Shown here in pieces: positions 36,492 through 44,839 of a DNA stretch of 64,000 nucleotides. Below the pieces are notes generated by a model, which had not been told where the DNA came from, did no database searches, and saw only the letters and a program-made list of their open reading frames with translations. How positions within the stretch are numbered: position 1 is the first letter of the stretch; each line of letters opens with the position of its first letter. The stretch is from Anaeromicrobium sediminis. Lineage in GTDB: Bacteria; Bacillota; Clostridia; Peptostreptococcales; Thermotaleaceae. Location: contig NZ_NIBG01000001.1 of the NCBI RefSeq assembly GCF_002270055.1, positions 220,682-284,681 on the forward strand. Reading direction: 5' to 3'. A program made the translations under genes and the position numbers.

Positions 36492-36522
36492 ATAATAATC
36501 TATCACGTAACGTTAAAGTCAA
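36492..36522 (-). promoter_or_regulatory. MerR-type autoregulated promoter
   Basis: TTGACT (36517-36522) and TATTAT (36492-36497) are separated by 19 bases, the over-long spacer that MerR proteins correct by twisting DNA. The inverted element TAACGTTACGTGA sits between them, as in TipA-type operators. Confidence 0.8.
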
Positions 36523-36551
36523 TAAAAATATTATTCTTTTATAACATGTAA

Positions 36552-37214
36552 TTATCCATTATTATTAGTTTTATATTGACTAGGAGTATATCCTATATAT
36601 TTCTTAAATATCTTACAAAAATAACTTCCATCCGTAAATCCATATTTAGCCCCTATACTAGAAATACTATCCTGACCTCTAATAATATCTTCCCTTGCAT
36701 AGGTTATTTTTGTCCTTTGAATTGCCTCCGTAATAGTAATACTCGTATCTTTCTTAAATCTATGAGCCAGATAAGATGGGACCATATGTAGATGGGTGGC
36801 TATATCCTTTAATTTAACATTCTCATATATATGGGTATGTACGTACTTATACACTCTTTTAGATAACCCTGTCTTTAATTCTCCAGAATAAGATCTAGCT
36901 AAATTGGAATATTCTTTAGCCATGTGATAATAATAATAATAATATAAAGGACCTAAGTCATTTATATTCTCAATTTTGTTTATATTAACAATAGATATAT
37001 CCTGTAAAACCTTAGGACATATGCCCACTTCATACAATGCTCTTCTCATTAAGGAGTTTTGTATTATCAAAAAATTTTTAGCTCCTCTCTTTAGATCACC
37101 AGGAACTAACCTGTGTTTTAAATTTAAAAGTTCTAAAAAGAATCTATGAGCAATATGCTCTGTATATTTTATTACATCCTCAGTGCGTCCTTTTTTTATT
37201 AAATCTAATACCAT
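36552..37214 (-). pseudogene. AraC family regulator, 5'-truncated
   Basis: 220 residues with an intact C-terminal AraC DNA-binding domain (about 115-220, YENVKLKDIATHLHMVPSYLA and GFTDGSYFCKIFKKYIGYTPSQY). The frame continues 21 codons past the first ATG with protein-like sequence (NFQKYLFNEEKLEDLYHVED) and then a stop at 37278, but full-length relatives have a long additional N-terminal domain. The 5' end is therefore missing. The tract LYYYYYYH near residue 93 comes from a slippage-prone ATA repeat. It may still make a DNA-binding fragment. Confidence 0.7.
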
Positions 37215-37264
37215 ATCCTCTACATGATATAAATCTTCTAACTTTTCTTCATTAAATAGATACT

Positions 37265-37807
37265 TTTGAAAATTCTTCTACTAAATTTGAGATAGTTGCT
37301 ACAAATTGTATTTCAGGCAAAGCTTCTTACATGGATGGATCTAAATATAATACTCTGCTAGACAATTTAAAGGCTTCCAGTAGCTTACCCTTCATATCAA
37401 AGCCCTATATAATTTCTAATGTACCTCATTTAGATGGGGGACTTACAGATCCAATCTCTTTCAAAAGGGCCTTGGAATTAGGTTATGAAAAAATAGTAGT
37501 AATTTTAACTCAACCTTCATCTTATGTTAAAGAGCTATTAAAACTTCCAGGATTTTTACAATCTAAGTATAAAAAATACCCCAAAATATTAAAGGCATTA
37601 AAAAATAGACATGATCTCTATAATAAACAAAGAGATGATTTATTCCAGTTATATGAGGAAGGAAAAGCATTCATCATAATGCCACCTACAAAGATTCCAG
37701 CTAAAAGGATTGATAAAAATTTGAAGAGATTACACCGTGCTTATGATTCTGGCTATGAATATATATGTGCTCACGGAGATGCTCTGAAAAGATTTTTAAA
37801 ATTATAA
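37265..37807 (+). pseudogene. Patatin-like phospholipase, C-terminal fragment
   Basis: A 180-codon frame without a start, preceded by TAA at 37253, with patatin-like blocks: FENSSTKFEIVATNC, LDNLKASSSLPF, then the second catalytic dyad motif HLDGGLTDPI with its Asp. The oxyanion and GXSXG serine part is absent, so it is non-functional. A first in-frame ATG is at 37331 but lacks a ribosome binding site. It faces away from the truncated AraC gene, sharing the breakpoint at about 37265-37277. Confidence 0.75.
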
Positions 37808-37816
37808 TTTACTAAA

Positions 37817-37840
37817 AGAGAAGCGATTTCTCGCTTCTCT
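37817..37840. terminator. Bidirectional terminator
   Basis: The 10-bp perfect stem AGAGAAGCGA/TCGCTTCTCT with a 4-base loop lies between the patatin fragment and the convergent DUF1971 gene. Confidence 0.8.
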
Positions 37841-37853
37841 TCATTATTTGTAC

Positions 37854-38204
37854 CTAAATAAAGTCTTCCCCTGGCCTAAGTGCATCTTTATCAATCTCTT
37901 TAGTTTCAGTTTCTTTTACCTCATAGAATTCAACTTTAAATTCTACTTCACCAGTAATTATAACATGATGGTATCGTTCAGGAGAAATGACTATTGGATG
38001 ATCCACATCGGCAGTAATAACATCCTCTGGCGTATCCTCCCAAACGTAATCTAAACTTCCTTTAAGTACAACTATATTGCCATATTTACCTTTAGGTGCC
38101 ATATGTTTATTAAGTATTCCAGGTGCAACAGTGTTTTCATTCATAATAGGTGTTTCTCCTATTTTTGCTGCACCCTCTGGTAAGCTTACATTTTGATAGT
38201 TCAT
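37854..38204 (-). CDS. DUF1971 (YeaR/TehB-like) cupin-fold protein
   Basis: 116 residues with NVAPGILNKHMAPKG-like start, GNIVVLKGSLDYVWED, and HPIVISPERYHHVII, the conserved blocks of the small beta-barrel DUF1971 family found in YeaR and at the N-terminus of TehB-like proteins. These are linked to tellurite or nitrosative stress responses but lack a proven activity. It is a single-gene unit. Confidence 0.8.
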   Translation of the reverse strand: MNYQNVSLPEGAAKIGETPIMNENTVAPGILNKHMAPKGKYGNIVVLKGSLDYVWEDTPEDVITADVDHPIVISPERYHHVIITGEVEFKVEFYEVKETETKEIDKDALRPGEDFI

Positions 38205-38383
38205 TTTAGTATCCTTTCTACTGATTAAGTTCTTTAATCAGATTTTCTAAACTTCACTACGTACTATTACATATATAAATTTTCTTTCAAATTAATCATT
38301 TTCTGTAGTAACAGTCCTTATATTTATTATAAGCAATATTTTATATTTATATATATTATTAATATTTAAATACTCCTACAAAA

Positions 38384-38413
38384 AAAGCATCTAACCTCTT
38401 CGCCAGATGCTTT
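38384..38413 (-). terminator. Terminator of the ywbE gene
   Basis: The stem AAAGCATCT/AGATGCTTT with 12 bases between, 8 bases past the ywbE stop, is followed by TTTT on the minus strand. Confidence 0.75.
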
Positions 38414-38420
38414 CATAATG

Positions 38421-38618
38421 CTAAATATTTATTATTTCCTTAACTCTACCCACAATACCACTCTCAAGCCTAACTTTAATACCATGTGGATGTGTATATG
38501 AGTTAGTAAGTATATCCTTTACTACCCCTTCTGTTAATTTTCCAGATTGTTGATCTTGCTTTTGTACAACCTTTACTTTCATTCCCTGTCTTACATTCTC
38601 ACGTCTAGTTCCTGGCAT
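38421..38618 (-). CDS. ywbE: YwbE family protein
   Basis: 65 residues, the whole of the YwbE family: PGTRRENVRQGMKVKVV, KLTEGVVKDILTNS and HPHGIKVRLESGIVGRV. It is a small conserved basic protein of unknown function with an S1/KOW-like beta barrel look. It is monocistronic. Confidence 0.9.
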   Translation of the reverse strand: MPGTRRENVRQGMKVKVVQKQDQQSGKLTEGVVKDILTNSYTHPHGIKVRLESGIVGRVKEIINI

Positions 38619-38747
38619 AGTAAGCCTCCTTAGTTTCTATCTATTCTTTATTAGCACTTGTCTTATTTGTTTCTACTCGATTATAACAGATATATTCAAA
38701 TGCCTAAAGGTCTAATCAAATCTAAAATCTATCTCAGTTTTAACATA

Positions 38748-39644
38748 TTAAAACAATCTAAAGCCATATTTTTCTAGCACCCATTTGGGCATACTAAATC
38801 TAGCTGTCTTTAGTGGGTCTACCACTTGACATATTTCGGTATTACCAACTGCACTAAATAACATGGCCATATCTCCAGAGCTTAAGTCCATTCTAGATGA
38901 TAATAGTTTCTCCATATCTGATACAGCATCATATACAGATTCATCTAAAGTTTCCTTTGAAGCTATAGTAGCTATACAATCATCATTTTCAATTAATGGA
39001 TTATTTAAAGTAAATCCCTTAATGACTTCAAGGTTCACTGTAACCTTTCCAGAAACTTCAACACCACTTACACCTATCTCACCATCACCCATTACAGCAT
39101 GTAAATCACCAAGGGCAAATAATGCGCCTTCTACAAATACTGGTAAATACAGTGTTGTATTTTCCCTAATCATTTTGTTATCCATGTTTCCTCCATGAAT
39201 CCCTGGAGTACCACAATTAATTCCATCACCTTCTGTTGCCACACCTATTACACCTATCATTTTATTTAAAGGAATTCTCAATTTATCATCAAAAATGGCA
39301 TAATTATCTTCAATTTTAACAAGCTTTGATTGAAGCCCCTCTATCCTATCTCCTAATACTCCTAAATCTTTTCCTGTTGACATTACTCCTTGATCACCAA
39401 TTTCAATATTTTTAATGTTTACCTTTAATATATCTCCAGGCATTGCATCCTCTATGTAAACAGGTCCTGTAGCTGGATTTACCCTATCCCAATCCATGGC
39501 TTCTAGTTTATCTTCTGCTCTTTTAATCTGATTTGCAAAACAATCTAGAGTCTCAATTTCTACTGTAGTTCCACTATGTATTTTTAGTACGGGTTTATTA
39601 GTTTCGGAGAATTGAAAAATATGTTGTTCACAAGATAATTTCAT
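38748..39644 (-). CDS. Acetamidase/formamidase family protein
   Basis: 298 residues that match the FmdA/AmdA family: NPATGPVYIEDAMPGD near residue 55, CGTPGIHGGNMDN with the metal-binding His and Asp, and GDLHAVMGDGEIGVSGVEV. The family hydrolyses formamide or acetamide to ammonia and the acid. Length is that of the short form. It is monocistronic; other short-chain amides are possible. Confidence 0.9.
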   Translation of the reverse strand: MKLSCEQHIFQFSETNKPVLKIHSGTTVEIETLDCFANQIKRAEDKLEAMDWDRVNPATGPVYIEDAMPGDILKVNIKNIEIGDQGVMSTGKDLGVLGDRIEGLQSKLVKIEDNYAIFDDKLRIPLNKMIGVIGVATEGDGINCGTPGIHGGNMDNKMIRENTTLYLPVFVEGALFALGDLHAVMGDGEIGVSGVEVSGKVTVNLEVIKGFTLNNPLIENDDCIATIASKETLDESVYDAVSDMEKLLSSRMDLSSGDMAMLFSAVGNTEICQVVDPLKTARFSMPKWVLEKYGFRLF

Positions 39645-39974
39645 TTTAATTGCTCCTCCCTTTTTCCAATTAAATTTCTTTTTTATAACTTATGATATCT
39701 CATTATGTAAATATATTAATATCTATTTTATTTGCTACACATCATCTAATATTATCGGTTTCTACTAAAGTAAATAACTATAATTTAATATTACTTATTA
39801 CATATATTTTACCATTTATTTTTTAGGATAGGTGAAAATACCACGAATTCATGGAATATGGCTGCTATATACTATCAATTTCAATTTTTTCTCTATGGAA
39901 CTTTTTTTGTTCTTCCCGTGTCTAACATAACGTGATAAAACAAAATATATAAATTTGCCAAGGAGGAATTAAGA
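39645..39974. other. Gene-free divergent region
   Basis: It separates the amidase gene and the DUF4358 operon. I saw no coding frame and no well-formed terminator or operator; it should hold two divergent promoters. Confidence 0.4.
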
Positions 39975-40502
39975 ATGAAGAAGATTTCAAGCTTAATTAT
40001 TATAGTTTTAACACTTTTTCTATTTGCAGGATGTAGCCAACAGGGAACTCAAGTTAATGTATCCGTAAAGGATATTGTTGAAAATATTAAGATTCAAATG
40101 ATTGAAGATATGAAAGTAGCTGGTGCTCCAGAAGACATGTTTAAAGATGGAAAATTGCCTGGATACATGGAAACTGATTTAGGGTTAGAAGGTCAAGACG
40201 TGATATCTAAATTATTTAATAAGGAAGACCTTGAAGAAGGTATTGTATTACAGCATATGATGAATGTTAAATCAGACTTAATAATAGTTTTAAAGGCAAA
40301 AGATGAGTCTAAAGTAACTAATCTAAAAGCCTCATTAGAGAAAGTAAAAGAGCAACAAGAGCACATTTGGTCAACTTACCTACCAGATCAGTATGAAAAA
40401 GTTAAAAACAATATTATAAAGGCCGAAGGTAATTATTTAGTATATATTACTTTTGATAACCCTGAAAATATTGAGACTGTATTTGACAGTGCTTTTAAAT
40501 AA
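39975..40502 (+). CDS. DUF4358 lipoprotein
   Basis: 175 residues with a lipoprotein signal peptide (MKKISSLIIIVLTLFLFAGC; Cys20) and a DUF4358 domain (VKDIVENIKIQM; NKEDLEEGIVLQHMMNVKSDLIIVLKAKD). AGGAGG lies upstream. It is the first of two tandem paralogues before an MBOAT acyltransferase and a DHHW protein, the usual surroundings of DUF4358, so it probably serves extracellular polymer acylation. The actual role is unknown. Confidence 0.88.
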   Translation: MKKISSLIIIVLTLFLFAGCSQQGTQVNVSVKDIVENIKIQMIEDMKVAGAPEDMFKDGKLPGYMETDLGLEGQDVISKLFNKEDLEEGIVLQHMMNVKSDLIIVLKAKDESKVTNLKASLEKVKEQQEHIWSTYLPDQYEKVKNNIIKAEGNYLVYITFDNPENIETVFDSAFK

Positions 40503-40562
40503 GAAAGTTTAAAAAATCTGTTAGGAGGAATAATAATGAAGAAAATACTAGGAGGAGTAATG

Positions 40563-41063
40563 ATGAAAAAAATATTAAGTTTATTGGTTGTGTTTATAAC
40601 TCTTTTTTCATTTGTTGGTTGCAGTGAAAAAGTGCCAAATATTGCCATGAAAGATATAATGACTAATATTGAAAATGAGAGTCAAATTGTTTCTGGACTT
40701 ACGGAGTTAGATTTAAAAAAGGCTGATTTAAATGATTATGAAAAACAAATAATTGAATCTTTAGATCTTAATACGGATGATATTGAAGAAGGTATTATGA
40801 AATTCCCTATGATAAATCTTCAAGCGGATAGTGTTATCTTATTAAAAGCAAAAGATAGTTCTAAACTTCCAGAATTAAAGGTATCTCTAGAAAAATATGT
40901 TGAAAATCAGATAAAAGCATTTGAAAATTATTTGCCACAAAATCTTGATGTAGTTAAAAATCACATTCTTAAGGAAAAAGGAAATTATATAATACTTATT
41001 GTTTCCCATGAAGCAGACAAAATAGAACTAGCATTTGACAATTCTTTTAATACTTCAAAATAA
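40563..41063 (+). CDS. Second DUF4358 lipoprotein
   Basis: About 166 residues from the ATG at 40563 (GGAGGAG 6 bases upstream). A second GGAGGA lies before the ATG at 40536, which would add nine residues and makes the start ambiguous. The lipobox is FVGC. The domain is a diverged copy of the neighbour (VKDI/MKDIMTNIENES; EEGIMKFPMINLQADSVILLKAKD), so the pair arose by duplication. Same operon as the acyltransferase. Confidence 0.87.
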   Translation: MKKILSLLVVFITLFSFVGCSEKVPNIAMKDIMTNIENESQIVSGLTELDLKKADLNDYEKQIIESLDLNTDDIEEGIMKFPMINLQADSVILLKAKDSSKLPELKVSLEKYVENQIKAFENYLPQNLDVVKNHILKEKGNYIILIVSHEADKIELAFDNSFNTSK

Positions 41064-41093
41064 TAAAAGGCACATATAGTGCCTTTTATTATT
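41059..41093 (+). terminator. Terminator between DUF4358 pair and MBOAT gene
   Basis: The 15-bp stem AATAATAAAAGGCAC/GTGCCTTTTATTATT with a 5-base loop. It may end most transcripts of the two lipoprotein genes and leave partial read-through into the MBOAT gene. Confidence 0.7.
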
Positions 41094-41138
41094 AAATAAG
41101 TATTATAGTCCTAGATATTATTAAAAGAGAGGTGCCTC

Positions 41139-42560
41139 ATGGTATTTAGCAGCTTGGTTTTTTTATTCATTTTCCTACCAGTAACATTATTGATTTATTT
41201 TTTATCACCTAAAAAAATGAAAAATATAGTTTTATTAATGGCAAGTTTAATTTTCTATAGTTGGGGTGAACCTATTTATATATTTTTAATGATTTTTTCA
41301 TCAGTGGTTGATTATATACATGGTTTATTACTAGAAAAGTTCCGACATAGTGATAAAAAAGCAAAACTTGTTGTTCTATCATCAGTAATTATAAATTTAA
41401 GTTTATTATCATTTTTTAAATATGGAAACTTTTTTATTGAGAACATAAATCATTTACTTCATACAAAGTTCTTATTACCTAATTTGCCTCTACCCATTGG
41501 AATTTCATTCTATACCTTTCAAACAATGTCATACACTATAGATGTATATCGTAAAGAAGCACCTGTACAAAAGAGTCCAATAGGATTAGCAACATATGTA
41601 ACATTATTCCCACAATTAATTGCTGGCCCTATTGTACGTTATCAAACAGTAGCAGAACAAATCAATAATAGAAAAGAAAATATAGATAAATTTGCAGAAG
41701 GTATAAGAAGATTCATCATTGGTTTAGGAAAAAAGGTCCTGCTTGCCAATAATATAGGAGTCCTTTGGAGCCAAATACAAAATACCCATATTAATGACTT
41801 AACTGTATTCACTGCATGGCTAGGTATAATTGCTTTTTCATTCCAAATTTATTTTGACTTTAGTGGATATTCAGATATGGCTATTGGACTTGGAAAGATG
41901 TTCGGGTTTGAGTTTTTAGAGAACTTCAACTACCCATATATATCCCAAAGTATTACAGAGTTCTGGCGTAGATGGCATATGTCCCTTGGTACTTGGTTCA
42001 AAGATTATGTTTATATCCCACTGGGAGGAAACAAAGTAAGTAAAATAAGGATGTATGGCAATTTATTTATAGTATGGTTTCTAACGGGGCTTTGGCATGG
42101 GGCTAGCTGGAACTTTGTTATTTGGGGATTATACTTTGGAATAATAGTAGCTATTGAAAAGGCAGGTTTATTAAGAATATTAGAAAATTTATGGAAACCA
42201 CTTAGACATACCTATGTTATCTTCTTACTACTTTTAGGGTGGGTATTATTTGTCTTTGATAATTTTTCTATGGGATTGAATTATTTAAAAGTAATGTTTG
42301 GATTAAATAATGCTAATTTGTTTAATAATCAATTCTTATACTATTTATACAATTATGGAATTTTATTCATTGCATTAATTATTGGCTCTACACCTATTGT
42401 GAAAAATAAGCACATGGCATTGATAGAAATTTTAGATAAAAAGCTTAAAATATTTTATGAAAATATAGTAGTAACATCTATTTGTCTTGGCATACTATTT
42501 CTTTCTACCGCATATTTAGTAGATGCAACATACAATCCATTTCTATATTTTAGGTTTTAA
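41139..42560 (+). CDS. MBOAT family O-acyltransferase (AlgI/DltB type)
   Basis: 473 residues, about 11 hydrophobic segments. Signatures include LPIGISFYTFQTMSYTIDVYR, FWRRWHMSLGTWFKDYVYIP and the catalytic His in LTGLWHGASWNF. MBOATs pass an acyl group across the membrane to a polymer outside. The next gene, a DHHW protein, is the usual partner (AlgJ/AlgX-like), so the pair would O-acetylate a cell-surface polysaccharide. The polymer is not identified here. Confidence 0.93.
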   Translation: MVFSSLVFLFIFLPVTLLIYFLSPKKMKNIVLLMASLIFYSWGEPIYIFLMIFSSVVDYIHGLLLEKFRHSDKKAKLVVLSSVIINLSLLSFFKYGNFFIENINHLLHTKFLLPNLPLPIGISFYTFQTMSYTIDVYRKEAPVQKSPIGLATYVTLFPQLIAGPIVRYQTVAEQINNRKENIDKFAEGIRRFIIGLGKKVLLANNIGVLWSQIQNTHINDLTVFTAWLGIIAFSFQIYFDFSGYSDMAIGLGKMFGFEFLENFNYPYISQSITEFWRRWHMSLGTWFKDYVYIPLGGNKVSKIRMYGNLFIVWFLTGLWHGASWNFVIWGLYFGIIVAIEKAGLLRILENLWKPLRHTYVIFLLLLGWVLFVFDNFSMGLNYLKVMFGLNNANLFNNQFLYYLYNYGILFIALIIGSTPIVKNKHMALIEILDKKLKIFYENIVVTSICLGILFLSTAYLVDATYNPFLYFRF

Positions 42561-42574
42561 GGGGGTTTTTGAAT

Positions 42575-43702
42575 ATGTATAAGAGTTCTAATAAAATAAT
42601 TGTTATAATCTTTATATTGTTTCTCCTTAGTGTAAATATTTTTAATGTACTTACCCCTGATAAAGATTTCTCTGAATCAGAAAACCGGGTACTAGCTAAA
42701 GTTCCAAAATTTAGTATGAAAAATCTAATGTCAGGGAGATTTTCAAGTAAATTTGAAAATTATATTACAGACCAGTTTCCTTTCAGAGATTTTTGGGTTG
42801 CAGTTAAATCTGATATGGAACGATTAGCACTAAAAACTGAAAATAATGGTATATACTTCGGTAAGGATGGATATTTATTAGAAGATTATAAAAAAAACAA
42901 TGAGCAATTGATGGAAAATATAGAAAGTATAAATGGATTTGCTAATAGATTGCCCAATGTTTTAACCCATTTTTTATTAGTTCCAAATTCAGTAAAAATA
43001 TACGAAGATAAATTGCCTCTATTTGCAAGCCCCTATGATCAATTAGAATCTATTAATATGGTAAAAGAAAATTTATACGAAAATGTAGATTTTTTACATG
43101 TGTATGATATCTTAAATAATAAAAAGGATGAATACATTTATTTTAAAACGGACCATCACTGGACAATGCGAGGAGCATATTATACATATGAGCTATGGGC
43201 TAAACAATTAGGCATTGAGCCTTACCCTATTAATGACTTTAACTCAGAAATAGTTAGCAATTCCTTTTATGGAACATTTTATTCCAAGTCAAATAATAGG
43301 CGTGTTCCTCCTGACTCTATTGAAATTTTTAAGCCTAAGTTTCATGTGGAATATAATGTTAGTTATTTAGATAATAATAAATCATCCGATTCGCTATATG
43401 AATATAGTCATTTAAATAAAAAGGATAAGTATTCCATATTCCTAGATGGTAATCATGCATTAATTACAATTAAAACTAATATTAATAATGATAAAAAGCT
43501 GGTAGTTTTTAAAGACTCCTATTCCCATTGTTTTATTCCATTTTTAGCAAACCACTATGACGAAATTCATGTGATAGATTTAAGATATTACAAGTTAAAT
43601 ATCTATGATTATATACAAGAACATGCAATCAAAGAAGCATTATTCTTATATAATATGACCACTTTTTCAGATGACAAAAACATTCAATTATTAAATATTT
43701 AG
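42575..43702 (+). CDS. DHHW family (AlgJ/AlgX-like) protein
   Basis: 375 residues from the ATG at 42575, 9 bases after AAGGGGG (a TTG at 42569 would be too close). One N-terminal membrane anchor, then an SGNH-type extracellular domain with KTDHHWTMRGAYYTYELW holding the DHHW motif and a late KDSYSHCF with a probable catalytic Ser. It takes acetyl groups to the polymer from the preceding MBOAT. Fourteen bases separate the genes. Confidence 0.88.
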   Translation: MYKSSNKIIVIIFILFLLSVNIFNVLTPDKDFSESENRVLAKVPKFSMKNLMSGRFSSKFENYITDQFPFRDFWVAVKSDMERLALKTENNGIYFGKDGYLLEDYKKNNEQLMENIESINGFANRLPNVLTHFLLVPNSVKIYEDKLPLFASPYDQLESINMVKENLYENVDFLHVYDILNNKKDEYIYFKTDHHWTMRGAYYTYELWAKQLGIEPYPINDFNSEIVSNSFYGTFYSKSNNRRVPPDSIEIFKPKFHVEYNVSYLDNNKSSDSLYEYSHLNKKDKYSIFLDGNHALITIKTNINNDKKLVVFKDSYSHCFIPFLANHYDEIHVIDLRYYKLNIYDYIQEHAIKEALFLYNMTTFSDDKNIQLLNI

Positions 43703-43734
43703 AAAAACCTCTCAAAGCGTATTGAGAGGTTTTT
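43703..43734. terminator. Bidirectional terminator
   Basis: The 13-bp perfect stem AAAAACCTCTCAA with its complement, 6-base loop, sits at the end of the DHHW gene and beyond the convergent lipoprotein gene. Confidence 0.85.
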
Positions 43735-43806
43735 ATGATCACTGTATATAAAAAATATAATATTAATTCCTAAAATCCAACTAAATAAGCAGTATTTTTA
43801 ATAAAA

Positions 43807-44676
43807 TTATTTATGTAATGTATTTTCATCATATATAAATATGTCTTTATCAAAACTTTGATTAAATTTAATTGTATAATCACAGCCATATGTTGACTCT
43901 AGCTTATTGTTTGTAAAACTTTGAAACTCCTCTTTTATAATAATTCCTGTTTCTACATCATACCAGTATCTTGATATATATTTAGTAGGACTATTATATA
44001 CATCCATTCTTTCAAAAGTTCCTTCTGAATAAAGAACCTTTCTTCCTTCATAATCAATATATTTCATATCACCTAGTATTGAATTGTTAGTTGTAATAAA
44101 GTATCCATTCATATAAGGATAAGATCCTCTAATTTCTTTCCTATAATTTTTAATTATCCCCCTTGTAGTAGAATATAAAGTATCTTCACCTTTAGAGTAT
44201 ATGGTTAAATAAACTAATTTATCATTTTCATACTCTTCTTCACGATAATTGCCATTGTAAAAGAAAAATCTTACATATCTCTTTAATTTTTTTTCTGTAG
44301 AATTGTATATATTAGATTCTACAGAATATCCTTTAGAACAGCTATTTTTTGCTTGTTGATTAAGCTCCATCATTATAGGGATATTCTTTTTTATTTTTTC
44401 CAAGGCTGCTTTTATCTCATGATCTTTTATTTCATCAGGTAATTTTTCAATATATTCTTCCCAAAATCCTATTAAGTCATTATATTCCCTTTTAATATCC
44501 TCATCAACGTATATATTGGAGTTATTTGAAGCTATTGAATTTTTTTGTAAATTAGTAACTGTTTTAATGCTAACACTCTCTTCTGCTTTATTGTTAGATT
44601 CTTTAGAGCATCCAGGAATAGATAGTACAAGTGTAATAAGTAAAATACTAATAATACCTTTTTTATTGTAATTCAT
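43807..44676 (-). CDS. Lipoprotein of unknown function
   Basis: 289 residues from the ATG at 44676 (AGGAG upstream). Lipobox SIPGC at about residue 22, then a polar linker, a helical region and a C-terminal beta-rich half (GYFITTNNSILGDMKYIDYEG; RYWYDVETGIIIKEEFQSF) that recalls LolA/LppX-like sigma regulators, though not firmly. It is the last of four minus-strand genes headed by a response regulator, and may be a target or sensor of that system. Confidence 0.62.
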   Translation of the reverse strand: MNYNKKGIISILLITLVLSIPGCSKESNNKAEESVSIKTVTNLQKNSIASNNSNIYVDEDIKREYNDLIGFWEEYIEKLPDEIKDHEIKAALEKIKKNIPIMMELNQQAKNSCSKGYSVESNIYNSTEKKLKRYVRFFFYNGNYREEEYENDKLVYLTIYSKGEDTLYSTTRGIIKNYRKEIRGSYPYMNGYFITTNNSILGDMKYIDYEGRKVLYSEGTFERMDVYNSPTKYISRYWYDVETGIIIKEEFQSFTNNKLESTYGCDYTIKFNQSFDKDIFIYDENTLHK

Positions 44677-44839
44677 CTGTTTTTCTCCTATTTTAATTCT
44701 TTTAATTACGATACCAATAAACTTCATAATATTCATTGCATTCCCTAATTAAAGTATATTTTTTAAATATATAAGAATTTTATAGAAGTTGTAAAAAAGT
44801 TGTAAAATTTAATAAATATATTAACTTTATTAAGTATAA

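Noticed and set aside
36930..36950. Tyrosine run in the AraC fragment as a sequencing error
   Set aside because: It is a clean ATA repeat in frame and does not break the reading frame; a short repeat in the gene is enough to explain it.
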